NCBI GenBank assembly: GCA_910574455.1
Contig: CAJSYZ010000009.1
Location: forward strand, 1,240,001-1,304,000
From: Trichaptum fuscoviolaceum
Lineage: Eukaryota; Basidiomycota; Agaricomycetes; Hymenochaetales; Trichaptaceae
DNA: 64,000 nt
Reading direction: 5' to 3'
This document shows, in pieces, positions 45,199-55,709 of the stretch. The position numbers and the translations under genes were made by a program. Each line of letters opens with the position of its first letter. Positions within the stretch are counted from its first letter, which is position 1. A model generated the notes under the pieces. That model was not told where the DNA came from. It searched no databases and worked only from the letters and a program-made list of their open reading frames with translations.

Positions 45199-46407
45199 AT
45201 GTCGTCCCACCAGGAATGGGGAGGACTCGCAGACACCTTCGCTTTCCCGTCCCCTAGCTCCTCGATGGAGGAAGACAAACTCCAGCCCATCCTTGATCGC
45301 CTCGACACCCTCGAAAAGCGCTACTCCAAGCTAGTCAACGAACACAATCAGGTCCAGAACACAGTCGCCCAGCTCAAGCACGCCAACCGGACGTTAGAAG
45401 CCCAAATCGCGAGTCAGCCCGCCTCCCCGTCTGGGGGCGGAGCCGGGCTCAAGATGAAGCTTCCCGACACCTTCGAAGGCGAACGAGCCAAGCTGGAGAA
45501 CTGGATTCACCAGATTAAGCTCTACCTGTTCGGACAACATCCGGGACTAGACGAAACCCGCAAGGTCGCATTTGCTCTGATGCTACTGCGGGGGCCGGCG
45601 CAAGACTGGGCACGACCCATTCTAGATCGACTCCAGGACATCCCGACACCGCCAGAAGCCGCCAGCCTGGAGGCCCTGTTCGCCGCCCTTCGCGCCTCTT
45701 ACGGGGAAATCGATGCAGACAAAGCCGCAGCCGACAAGCTGATGCGCCTACGCCAGACAGGAACGGTCGCCGAGTTTGCGTCGCAATTCCGTGCCCTCCA
45801 AGCCCTCACCGGGTGGCCCAAGGACGCAACGACGGATGTCATCTACCTCGACATGTTCCGGAAGGGACTCAAAGACCAGGTTCGCCAGCACATCGCCAGC
45901 ACAGAGGCGAAGGATATGAAATTCGATGCCTACGTCAACTGGGTTTCCGAGACGGACGAGAAGCTAAGGCTCGCACACGCCTATGGACCAGTATCAAAGC
46001 CAGCGGCTACGCCCCGAAGCAATCCCGGCACCACTAGTTCAGCTCCGCGTACGATCCCGACTGCGGGCGCAAGCTCGACGAAGGATCCCAACGCAATGGA
46101 GATTGACAGGGTGCGCCGGGAGCGCAGGAGTAAGGGACTATGCTACTACTGCGGAGAGAAAGACCATTTGGTGAGCGATTGCCCAACGCGACCGCCATCC
46201 CGAAACCTAAAAGCGACGAAATCCACGTCCCCGTCGAGCCCATCGCCCCCCGCGCTCCAGTCGTTCGAAGAAACGCTCAAACGTATGGCGGAACAGTACG
46301 TCCAGAATGTGCAGCAGTCCGTGCTACAGAACGCATTCGCCGCCATGACGCCCGCCGCCAAGAACGTTCACAATCCCGAAGCCCCGCCCCCAGCGGATTT
46401 TCAGTAG
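45199..46407 (+). CDS. gag: gag protein of the gypsy element
   Basis: 402 residues with no intron. An N-terminal coiled coil (LQPILDRLDTLEKRYSKLVN) is followed by the retrotransposon gag core (LPDTFEGERAKLENWIHQIK, LRGPAQDWARPIL, DAYVNWVSETDEKLRLA). A CCHC zinc knuckle, CYYCGEKDHLVSDC, lies at about residues 315-328. Gag packages the element RNA into particles. The pol frame overlaps its 3' part by -1 (46140-46407), so pol is probably made by ribosomal frameshifting near the gag stop; a GATTTTC run lies just before it. Confidence 0.92.
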   Translation: MSSHQEWGGLADTFAFPSPSSSMEEDKLQPILDRLDTLEKRYSKLVNEHNQVQNTVAQLKHANRTLEAQIASQPASPSGGGAGLKMKLPDTFEGERAKLENWIHQIKLYLFGQHPGLDETRKVAFALMLLRGPAQDWARPILDRLQDIPTPPEAASLEALFAALRASYGEIDADKAAADKLMRLRQTGTVAEFASQFRALQALTGWPKDATTDVIYLDMFRKGLKDQVRQHIASTEAKDMKFDAYVNWVSETDEKLRLAHAYGPVSKPAATPRSNPGTTSSAPRTIPTAGASSTKDPNAMEIDRVRRERRSKGLCYYCGEKDHLVSDCPTRPPSRNLKATKSTSPSSPSPPALQSFEETLKRMAEQYVQNVQQSVLQNAFAAMTPAAKNVHNPEAPPPADFQ

Positions 46408-49400
46408 GGTCGTATTGCTCAGTCGCGCCCTATACGACCCAACCGCCCTTGTGGCCGAAGAACTCTCTTAATAATGGTCCCTTGTATTTAACCATCTCTA
46501 CAATAGACCGTCGTCTTCGACGACATTTGAAGTTCCCGGTACAGGTTAGCGACGGAAAGACGGATGCCTTAGCCACAGTAATGTTAGACAGCGGTGCGTC
46601 GGGAACTTTCATAAATTCCCGCTACGTTTCGCGACACGGACTCCAGACCCGGGACTTGGTAATCCCGATACTTTTGCGAAACGCAGACAATTCCCCGAAC
46701 GCGATTGGACGCATCACCAAGGAAGTAGTCCTCAACGTCGAGATGAAGGGACATTTAGAACAGTTGACCATGGCCGTCGCGGATATTGGCGACGACGATA
46801 TTATCATGGGGATCGACTGGTTGCGGCACCATAACCCAACCATTGACTGGACCAACGATGTGGTCGATCTCAACCGCTGCCCGCCCCAGTGTGACAACCA
46901 GCAACGCCTGGTCCCGCTTCCCCGCCTCGCCATAGCAGAAGAAGTCGAGACCCCCTGGGGGCCCGACAGGACCCAGGCCGAATGGGAAGCTGTCCCACCG
47001 GGATTTCGGTACTCAGAAAAATATTGGGACCAGTACCACGACGCCGAATCCTACTTCGTCACGACGGACGACCATTTCGCGTACAAAATTGCCGCCTCGT
47101 ACACCCACTCCCAGGCCATCGCTGAGAAGTCTGCAGTGAAGGAAGGCGAGAAAACCTTCGAAGAACTAGTTCCCCCCGAATTCCGTGAGTTTGCCGACGT
47201 TTTCTCGAAAGTTGAATCCGAAAGGCTTCCACTGCACAAGCCGTATGACCACGCCATAGATTTAGAACCCGGGAAGGTTCCCCCGTACAGCAAAATCTAT
47301 CCCTTGGCCCCAGCCGAACGCGATGCCCTTCGCGAATTCGTTGACGAAAACCTGCGCAAGGGGTACATACGACCTTCGAAATCCCCGGCAGCGGCTCCCG
47401 TCTTCTTTATCAAGAAAAAGGATGGAACCTTGCGCATGGTAGTCGATTACCGACGACTGAACGACATCACGGTCAAGAATCGATACCCGCTTCCCCTCAC
47501 GATGGAACTCGTAGACGTGCTGCAAAAGGCGAAGGTTTTCACGACTCTAGATTTACGATGGGGCTACCACAATGTGCGACTGAAGCAAGGCGACGAGTGG
47601 AAGGCTGCATTTCGGACTCAGGCAGGACATTTCGAACCAACGGTGATGACATTCGGGCTCACGAATGCCCCAGCGACCTTCCAGCACATGATGAACGATA
47701 TCTTCAAAGACCTCATTGGAGTATACGTGATCATCTATCTTGACGACTTGCTAATCTTTTCCGAAGATGAATCGCAGCACGATGAACACGTACGGGAAGT
47801 CCTTAAACGGCTACGCGAAAACGACTTGTTCTGCAAACCCGAAAAGTGCAAATTCAAACAGACTTCCGTCGAGTATCTCGGGATGATTATTTCGCAGGGA
47901 AAGGTGGCGATGGATCCCGCCAAGGTACAGGCGGTCCTCGACTGGCCTACCCCGAAAAAGGTGAAAGACATTCAAGCCTTCCTCGGGTTCGCGAACTTCT
48001 ATCGACGCTTCATTCGGGATTTCTCGCACATCGTCAAACCACTCACGACGCTGCTGAAGAAGGACGTTCGCTGGGCCTGGACAGAAAACCAGCAGTTCGC
48101 TTTCGACTATCTCAAGCGCATGTTCACGACCGCCCCCGTCCTGATGATGCCAGACATGTCGCGACAATTCATCGTGGAATGCGACGCCTCTGATTTCGCG
48201 ACCGGCGCGGTCTTGTCCCAGGAAGGCGACGACGGGCTGATACATCCGGTCGCCTTTTTCTCGAAATCCCTCAACGATGCGGAACGCAACTACGAGATTT
48301 ATGACAAGGAGCTACTCGCGATTATTAGAGCTCTTGACGAGTGGCGACATTATCTCGAAGGTGCAAGTCATAAACTCGATATCGTGTCTGACCACAAGAA
48401 TCTGCTATATTTCTCTGAATCCCGAACGCTGACGCGACGCCAAGCCCGGTGGAGTCTGTTCCTCACTCGCTTCGACTTTACGATTCGCCATCGCCCAGGG
48501 CGACTCGGGGGCAAACCCGACGCCATGTCACGACGCGTCGATCTTCAACCCGAAGGCGAAGACAACACGGGACGGACCCTCTTGACCCCCGAAATGTTTC
48601 GACTAAAAGCAATTCGTCGGGGAATGACACAGGTACACGGGGATCAGGCCCTCCTACGACGCATTCGTAAGTCAGATCAGTATGAAGACAAACTGGTGGA
48701 CGCAATCGAGTTGGTCAAGTCCAAGGCGCCTCGAGTCCTGACCAAGGAACTTGAGGACTGGAGCACCGAGGAAGGCCTCATCCTGTACCAGGGTAAGGTT
48801 TGTCCCCGAAAGACGAGACCATTCGCCGGGATGTGGTGAAGACTTACCACGACAGTCTCCCTGCCGGACATCCTGGACGTTGGAAAACGTTTGAGATGGT
48901 AAGCCGCAACTACTGGTGGCCCGGGATGTCTAACTTCGTAGAACGATACGTTTCGGGATGCGATACCTGCGCACGCACGAAGAACCGATCCCAACGCCCG
49001 GTAGGACTCCTGCAACCGAACGAAATCCCGCAGGGCCCCTGGCAGGCGATTTCGTGCGATTTCATCACCCAGCTCCCCCGATCTGAGGATTACGACGCAA
49101 TTTTCGTGGTGGTCGACCGTCTCACCAAGCAAGCGCATTTTATCCCGACCACGTCTGACATTGATGCACCGGAAACTGCGGAACTATTCCTGCAGCACGT
49201 CTGGAAGCTGCACGGAACCCCCCGCCAGATCATATCCGACCGAGGACCACAGTTTGTCGCGCAGTTCATGAAAGCCCTTTTTTCCCGACTCGGTATCAAG
49301 GGTACCACGTCGACTGCGTATCACCCGCAGACGGATGGGCAAACCGAAAGGGTAAACCAAGAGCTGGAACAATATTTACGGGCTTTCATAGATACACGAC

Positions 49401-50326
49401 AAGAAAACTGGGCCGGATTACTCCCAATGGCAGAATTCGCGCACAACACGAAAGCGCACGCGGCAACACGACAATCCCCGTTCGCGCTTGTCTACGGCTA
49501 CAATCCCGAATTCACGATTGCCCCGAGCGACGGCCTGTCCACGGTCCCCGCCGCGGACGCACGACTACAGGAGCTTCAGCAGGCACAGGAAGAGGCAAGA
49601 GCGGCTTTGGAGGTTGCGGCAGAGCGCATGAAGCAGCACTACGATCAGGCCAGGAACGAGGCCCCGCAGTACGCAGTCGGGGATAAAGTATGGCTTGAGG
49701 CGACGAACGTTCGGCGACCAGGAGCGCGCAAATTATTACCGAAACGACTAGGGCCGTATAAAGTGAAGGCAAAGCTAAGTGACCTCACCTACGAACTCGA
49801 ACTCCCCGCGTCGCTGAAGATTCATCCCGTATTTCACGTATCGCTGCTCTCGCCATACCACGAAGACGACATTCCCGGTCGAACGCAACCCCCGCCGCCC
49901 CCAGTCGAAGTAGAAGGAGATCTGGAGTACGAGGTGGAAGAGGTTCTGGATGCTAGACGGTTTAGACGGAGATTTGAATATTTGGTACGATGGAAGGGAT
50001 ATTCGAGCGCGGAAGATACATGGATTCCCGCAAAGGATATGGGTAATGCAAAGGCTAAAATTCGCAGTTTCTATCGAAAACACCCGGACGCCCCTCGAGA
50101 AGTCAACGCTATCGAGCTCTGTGACCTGAGCAAGATTCAAGCTTGGCGCCCCGGAGTTGCGCCTTTGGAGGGGGGTAATGTCGAGATCCCGGGCTCCTTT
50201 TCTCATTTCCCGCACTTTCCCGCCAAGGATCCCGACATGAGCAGACAAACCCGCGGGGAGAATCCCGCCATTGGATTCCCTGCGCGAAACCTCATTCCCG
50301 AATCGCACGATCCCATGCTCACGTGA
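46390..50326 (+). pseudogene. pol: pol polyprotein of the gypsy element, one frameshift
   Basis: The first frame (to 48839) carries aspartic protease (VMLDSGASGTF), reverse transcriptase (MVVDYRRLNDITVKNRYPLP, catalytic YLDDLLIFS) and RNase H (VECDASDFATGAVLSQ, YEIYDKELLAIIRALDEW). The second frame (about 48800-50326) carries the integrase zinc finger (HDSLPAGHPG, CDTC), the DDE core (SCDFITQLP, ISDRGPQF, DGQTERVNQELEQYLR) and a chromodomain (EVEEVLDARRFRRRFEYLVR then WKGYSSAEDTWIPAKD). The frame change at about 48799, between reverse transcriptase and integrase, looks like a one-base loss rather than a programmed site. The second frame ends 148 bases inside the 3' LTR. Confidence 0.9.
50167..50178 (+). 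other. polypurine tract for plus-strand priming
   Basis: GGAGGGGGGTAA directly precedes the 3' LTR, the expected place and composition for the second-strand primer of LTR retrotransposons. Confidence 0.75.
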
Positions 50327-50996
50327 CTTATCCCGCACCACCGTCCCGGCAACCATGCACGCATACACACACTCATTTACGACGACCCGCCACGGCACAC
50401 GTACATTCACTTATCAACATACGCTCATTAATCCGTTAGTACCTCAAGGTGACGACCTGCAACAGTCTGGCATACCTAGTCTGGCTAGTCGCGGCCCCGG
50501 ACCGGACGCTGACGTCCACGGACAGGCCGTAGCCATCTGGAGAGACGGGATAGACATGCCTAGCAGTGCGGTCGTAGCATGTATCGTTTGTAGTAGATAG
50601 GTGCGCATTGCGCAAGGACACTTAGCGTAGATTAACTATACAGTCTTTACGAAGTAGATAAATAGCTGTAGGCATCGTAAGGAGCACCCCACTTTTGACC
50701 TCTTGTGGAGTGCTTCCTTAGGTGCGATCTCTCTCTTTTCTCCTGTGTAGTTAGTTGCGCAATACTTACTTGTGGAGTGCTTCCTTAGGGATCCGCTTAC
50801 TTGACGTTCAAAGCAGTGAAGAGTCCTAGCTGGCCTTGAGAATCCCGCGACGCGCCTGGATAGAATCCCGCGCGTTTCCCGCCTGAATTCCCACGCTCGT
50901 TCCCAGTCGCGAATCCAGATTCCCGAACGCGGGTTCTTGTCGCGAATTCCAGTTTCCCGAAACTGTTTCCCGCTACAATTCCCGACGGTCGTAACA
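50179..50996 (+). repeat. 3' LTR of the gypsy element
   Basis: 818 bp, TG...CA. It is the intact reference for the 5' LTR and shows the empty hAT target site. One substitution relative to the 5' LTR was seen. Confidence 0.95.
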
Positions 50997-51001
50997 GCGC
51001 C
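50997..51001. repeat. 5-bp target-site duplication (GCGCC), right
   Basis: A copy of the left flank at 40993-40997. Confidence 0.9.
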
Positions 51002-51254
51002 CGTCTGTTGGGAGGTGACTGTGTGTAGATATTGTTCTTGCGTGTGGATTGGTACTGCGTTGGGTCCTGCGCGTTCTGATTGACAATCAGATTTCACTGT
51101 GCCAGTTCAGAGGGTGTCAAAAGGAGTTTAGTGAGTGCGGTAAGTCAGCATGGTGAGGAGGAAGAGGCATCGACAAGTCCGCCTTCAAGTTCAACCAACA
51201 TCATCAAATTTCCTGTTTTGGACGCAACAAAATTTGTTGAAAATTCTACTAAGT

Positions 51255-51435
51255 CCTATAACACTTGAGCGCTGAAATCCTGACTTGCTTTCTGATGTAC
51301 TGAGAGATGGCTTGCATCCTGAAACACTCCTTATTTCAGTGAGGTAAGGCCTTCAGTGTATTTTCAGACGAAGTAGCAACCCTTCAGCAACGCGCCAGCC
51401 ATTTCAGGAAGCGTCAGGACGCGTCAGTTGCCATA
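51255..51435. repeat. right subterminal repeat zone, CTGA/TCAG-rich
   Basis: A series of GCTGAAATC, CTGATGTACTGAGAG, TTTCAGTGAGG, CTTCAGTG and TTTCAGACG words just inside the right TIR. It is the counterpart of 36020-36262. Confidence 0.5.
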
Positions 51436-51458
51436 AGCAGAAGGAAGTTTCCCTGATG
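51436..51458 (-). repeat. right terminal inverted repeat of the 35997-51458 element
   Basis: The reverse complement begins CATCAGGGAAAC and ends TTCTGCT, pairing with 35997-36019. Confidence 0.7.
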
Positions 51459-51468
51459 TGGTGCCGTG
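51459..51468. repeat. target-site duplication, right of element with TFIIF/AGS fragments
   Basis: TGGTGCCGTG, identical to 35987-35996, directly outside the right TIR. Confidence 0.65.
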
Positions 51469-53634
51469 ATGCCGTGATGCTGATGCCGTTTGAGCCTCAC
51501 AGGATTCGACTCTACCTTCCATTCTACCTTTGAACCGTATTAGAAAGTACTCCTTTTTTTATACACCTTTTCTCGCTGTCCGTGCCTCACAATCAGTGCA
51601 AGGACCAGCCCAGTTCTCGCTATTCAAGCACCCCAACCCCCAAAGTCTGCCAAATTCTTGTGCTACTCGTCGCTTGATTCGCCTCCTTCGTCTATCCTGC
51701 GCATAGGGTGCTGCTTCCAATGCACCCCGGACAACCTTTCATCGATCTGTCCATCATCGATGTATGCTCCGCCACGCCAGCATGTCCTCCCTCACGACTC
51801 CTAAGGATACTGATTCGCAGGGCAATTAGAGTTGGCATTGTTTGCTCCACATTGCCAGTATAGCAGAGGCCTTTTCATTACATCATAGGCACCTTTTCTT
51901 CGACGCTCGATTGTTTACTGAACTTCAGAGTTAGGATGTACGCTGTAAATGAGATAGGTACTCAGGGGGTGGAGTGTAGCTAAAACCCAAGAAGAAAGAC
52001 TATCGAAAGAGAGACGGAAAGAAGAAGAGAAACAACGAAGGAAAACTAAGAAAACCAACTAACGGCCCCAATCGTCCGTAAGACGAAGTCTTCGCGCGCG
52101 TCGCTCGAGAGAAATCGATGGCCGTCGAGGCCCGTACTCGTCGTTCCGTCGAAAGAACTAAGTCAACCAGCAGAACGCGCCTATGCACGGACTCCAGTCA
52201 ACCGTCCGTAAGTATGTCTTCTGCGTGCGCGCCGCAATCGTCGCTCGCGAGAAGTCCGAAGACAAGAAACAAACCGGACTCTTGCACGTCCGTAAAAGTC
52301 TTGCGCCGTCCGTAAAAGAGTGTCGCGCGCCGCCGTAGTCGAAGCCCGAGGACAAGAAACAGAAGGAAACCAGAAGAAACAAGTCCTAAAGCACGCGCAC
52401 ACAGCGCAGGCGTCAGACTCGTCCTCGCTCTCGCTCTCGCACGTCGTGGTTGGGGAAAGGTAAGTTAATTTTCACACGGTCTACATGACGCGACTAACAC
52501 AAGTTAATACCGCGTGTGAACCGGCTACTCCGGCCACGCAAACTACCCCGGGACCGTTGTCTTTGTCCCCGTCCCTCAATTGGCAACCCCGTTTCCCACG
52601 CCACTCGCGCACGTCGCCACACTCTAAGTGTCCGGCCGGTCGCATGTCCGTGACCTTGTCTGCACGCTCGTTTGCTCGTCCACCCATCGCATTGTCCGTT
52701 GTGTGATCACCGGTGAGTTCTGTGCCTTGTATGCTCTATTGCTCGTGCTCAGGTACAGTTTTCCCTTCGCTATTTGGCTTCGAGTGTCGGCCGGGAGCCT
52801 TTCTGCTCGTCCGGTGTCCAGTGTATGCACCCGGATTCCGTCCGGATGCCTCTGCTGTGTCCGGCGGGCGTCGTACGAACACTGGACGCAGTCCAGGTGT
52901 TACAACGCCTCTAGTCCATTAGTTTTTACGGAAGTTCTCCTTCCGAAATCGTTGATCTATTCTTCTTCTGTTCTTGAATACCATTCTAACTATCAGACGC
53001 AGTGTAGGAAGTTGCCACCCAGAAATTCATTATTCTTGGTCCAATTAAGTTGGCATTGTATACTCCTCATTGTCAGTATAGCAAAGCCTTTTCATTCAAT
53101 TGTAGGAAGCACTTCTCTTCGATGCTTGATCACATACTGAACCTCAGAGTTACTAAGTGTATGCCTTGGGTCCATTGGTTTGGACGGCAGTTCCTCTTCC
53201 GAAAACGTGAGTTTTTCTATCTTCTTCTTTTCTTGTAATGCAGACTAACCGTCAGACGCAGTGAAGGAAATTGCCACCATTTATCCTGGGTCCAATCCTG
53301 AGTCCAATCTATTAAGTGGCAGACCAATTCTGAAAATGTGGGTATTTACACTCTTATTTGCTTGTTACCTTTCTTACCCTCAGTCTAGGAAGTTTGCCAT
53401 CTAGTCTTCAACAACCATCCTGGTGCAGTTACCGAAGCACCCGAGTTTGCGTCCACTGAGCGACCTCGTTAACCATCCGCTTCCGCCTCGACAGTTTCCT
53501 CGGCTTTCTGTCATTCGCCTGTCAGCGACCTACGATACATGCGACCTGTCGGGCTAGCGCCAAACACACTCTTGCTTGTCAGTGCCAAGGATACTGGCGA
53601 GCGTCGTGTCAAGTCCCGTGATGCACGACATTTG
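51469..53634. repeat. non-coding spacer with imperfect direct repeats
   Basis: No gene was recognised. A stretch at about 51830-51945 (GTTGGCATTG, GCCAGTATAGCA, CCTTTTCATT, CTTCGACGCTCGAT, CTGAACTTCAGAGTTA) recurs in diverged form at about 53045-53160. Another unit (GGTCCATT...GACGGCAGTTC...CCGTCAGACGCAGTG...GGAA.TTGCCACC) occurs at about 52910-53025 and 53167-53280, with a weaker third copy to 53400. The segment 51990-52470 is purine-rich with repeated GTCCGTAAA words and could be a retroelement leader remnant. Confidence 0.45.
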
Positions 53635-53661
53635 CATCGGGAGAAAGGGAAACGGATTATA
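53635..53661 (+). repeat. left terminal inverted repeat of the 53635-57679 element
   Basis: Begins CATCGGGAGAAAGGGAAAC. It matches the reverse complement of 57653-57679 except at two positions. Confidence 0.75.
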
Positions 53662-54070
53662 GACTGCGTAATCGCATATAAGACCCCAAAATCATCATAA
53701 TCGTCATATACCGTTTATATTCCCAAGTAATTCACTATAAACCGCAGTCTACCTTATATGAGCTTACAATGCCAATAATATCTTTTGGACATTACAACCG
53801 ATTACTGGCCTTGTAATCTTTGAAATGCAATATAATCTTTATAATAATTGTACTCCTTATCTTACATTATGAAGGCTTATGATCGATTGCAGACATTATC
53901 ATCTCCGTATTTGCTTATAATTGCTACCAGACTTATGGTGCTTATATGTGATTGTGAGAGATTATAATGGATTATGAGGATTATATATACTAGAAGGTGA
54001 TATAAAGCCTGTGTAATCCTTACGGTCCTTCTTACTTTCACACAGGATGATAGAATGAAAAGCATATTAT
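53662..54070. repeat. AT-rich left subterminal repeat zone
   Basis: About 400 bases with many GATTATA, TTATAATC, CATAATC and GCTTATATG words. It is the mirror of 57300-57652 at the other end. No coding potential was seen. Confidence 0.55.
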
Positions 54071-54120
54071 ATTATATTAATACTAACTACATACAATTGA
54101 CAATGGATGAGCTTAATGAA

Positions 54121-55034
54121 CTACGACTCAATGCTTGTGGAACCATCGAGGAACGAACACGTTCCCATACAGTGCTTTGGCTTCAAGATCCTTGCGATCC
54201 CACCCTCCCACGGAAAGGCAGCTAGTAACGCAAAGGCGATGTCAGTAAGAGCATCAAGTCTGAACGCAGGAAACTCACCCTGCCGAAGACAAGCTTGTAG
54301 AACATGATGCCAATGGAGAAACTGTCGAACTTGTACAAGTACTGGTTGCCGCGGGGTATCTCTGGTGCCATGTAGCCGGTCGTGCCACACTTGCTCTTAG
54401 TCCTGTGAAAATAGTCATTGTAAGTTAGTACCTCGTCAATGCTTACCACATATCCTTTGAAAACACGCGCGACGCCGAAGCCCCCGATGACGAGCCGACC
54501 TTGCTCATCCATGAAGACGTTGTCGGGCTTGAGGTCGAGATGGACGACGGCCTCATTGTGCAAGGTGCCCACGGCATAGCACTGCGAAGCCAACTAGTCA
54601 CTAGTCGAGGGAAAGGAGAAAAGGAAGACGTACAAGTTGCGCCATGATGAACTTGAGTTCATGCATGCGGAATAGCTTCTTCGTGTTGGGCGTCGCTCCT
54701 AGCAAAGTACCGCTGGCAACCAGACCTTGGATGATGATGAAGTTGTGCGGGTCCATGACGGATACTATTAGAAGGGTAAAATTGGGTGATTTAAGCAAAG
54801 TCAGGTCAGAAAGGGTCTTCTTCTCTGTAAAAAACATCTCCCGACTGTCTCGGTCGACGCTTGCGCGTGGAATCTACTTGAAATCGCGACCTTCTTGCCG
54901 TATTCGCGATGAGAGATGTCCACAGCCTGGTAGACACGGCCGAACCCGCCTTTTCCGAGAACGGCTTCGAGCTTGTAGTTGTTGGGTCGTTTACAGAGCG
55001 CCTCGCGGGCAAGCTTCACGGAGTCAACGTCCAT
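54121..55034 (-). pseudogene. Ser/Thr protein kinase fragment with degraded catalytic motifs
   Basis: From the ATG at 55034: AREALCKRPNNYKLEAVLGK, a glycine loop GKGGFGRVY, then KKVAIS where the catalytic Lys is expected. The frame is broken before MDPHNFIIIQGLVASGTLLG. The next exons read LHNEAVVHLDLKPDNVFMD (HRD present as HLD), RLVIGGFGVARVF (the DFG Asp replaced by Gly) and KCGTTGYMAPEIPRGNQY (APE). After FDSFSIGIMFYKLVFGR the kinase C-lobe fades into FALLAAFPWEGG and a stop near 54120. Loss of the VAIK Lys and the DFG Asp, plus the frame break, argue for a decayed copy rather than a working kinase. It lies inside the TIR-bounded element. Confidence 0.78.
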
Positions 55035-55260
55035 CGCTGTGCGTTGAGGAGTTGTTGTGGTCGATGAGGAAGAGACGCGTGCTCCCGCGTGACACTGCCA
55101 CCGTGCTAGACTGCCAGTGCCAGTGGCAGGCGTGTAACGCATGCAAGCATACAGTCACGCACAGGTGGCACAGTAGTAAATCATTAGAAAAAGAAAATAA
55201 AATATGAGAAGAGTATAGTTACATACCATAAGAACCATAAATACATAGATTTGAAGGCCA

Positions 55261-55345
55261 TCCTGTGGATGGATGGATGGAGGAGGGGATGGATGGAGGA
55301 CGACAAAGTGGAAAGAGAGAGAGAGAGGGAGGAGGACTCGTTGAA
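55261..55345. repeat. GGATGGAT / GAGA microsatellite
   Basis: GGATGGATGGATGGAGGA repeated units followed by a GAGAGAGAGG run. Simple sequence between the two captured fragments. Confidence 0.7.
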
Positions 55346-55709
55346 CGCGACGCGTCACGGTCGTGTTGGTAATTCGAACTCCGCAGCATCATTGCGCCTC
55401 AAGCCTCAAATCGCTAAGTCCGTAAAAATCAGAGCTTGTCGGTTCAAACTTCAGACAATTTCCAGCAACGGGTCTTCAATTAGAGCACTTACAAGAAAGT
55501 GACTGCATTCGAGGCCTATCCTGGCTACACTGGGTGTTCTTCCTACGCTAAACACTGTGTTGACGGGCTGCAATGATATGACAATCCATACATGGGACTG
55601 GCCTGGGTATATATACCGAAAGTGTATTCTGGTGCGTACATCCTCTACATCAAAAGCAGACCTCGTCTAATCAACTTTGAAGATATTCGAACGACACACG
55701 CACTATACC

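Larger units (their letters stand above)
40998..50996 (+). mobile_element. Ty3/gypsy chromovirus-type LTR retrotransposon with nested hAT
   Basis: Two 818-bp LTRs starting TG and ending CA (5' LTR 40998-41503 plus 44798-45109, split by a hAT insertion; 3' LTR 50179-50996) differ at a single site I can find (45018 A versus G in the 3' copy). A 5-bp TSD flanks the element. Between the LTRs are gag and a pol with protease, reverse transcriptase, RNase H, integrase and a C-terminal chromodomain, the order of Ty3/gypsy chromoviruses. A polypurine tract (50167-50178) abuts the 3' LTR. LTR near-identity implies a recent insertion. One pol frameshift suggests this copy is not autonomous. Confidence 0.95.
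38131..51110 (-). pseudogene. alpha-1,3-glucan synthase fragment, decayed and split by a retrotransposon
   Basis: Read from 51110 leftward on the minus strand. The N-terminal GH13-like domain (IYTQSPPNRRALPFYTVLPN, then NDWRETQLHFGVDVSSLANK) crosses the retrotransposon insertion site in frame. It continues QADSYSPLDFTTLDPHWGTI, then after a gap HLLLREGSARNPMVFPSVDY, YGDTDGNGVMDRLPPNSAAP, a membrane segment GAIMYALLLSIPVVTGTLAV, and parts of the GT5 glucosyltransferase domain ([35 protein letters not shown]). Large internal pieces and the C-terminal multi-span transporter domain are missing. Stops occur near 38475 and 38308, and there are several frameshifts. The full enzyme (about 2,400 residues) makes cell-wall alpha-glucan; this copy cannot. 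Confidence 0.9.
35997..51458. mobile_element. gene-fragment-carrying TIR element (Pack/MULE-like) holding TFIIF-alpha and glucan synthase pieces
   Basis: Bounded by 23-bp terminal inverted repeats (35997-36019 and 51436-51458; 20 of 23 match, both starting CATCAGG) and by a perfect 10-bp flanking duplication. Just inside both ends are zones packed with CAGT/TCAG words in opposite orientation. Without the nested retrotransposon the element would be about 5.5 kb. It encodes no transposase of its own. Its cargo is two broken host genes on the minus strand, TFIIF alpha and alpha-1,3-glucan synthase. TIRs, a 10-bp TSD and gene-fragment cargo are the recognised features of Pack-MULEs; the superfamily label is inference. 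Confidence 0.65.
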
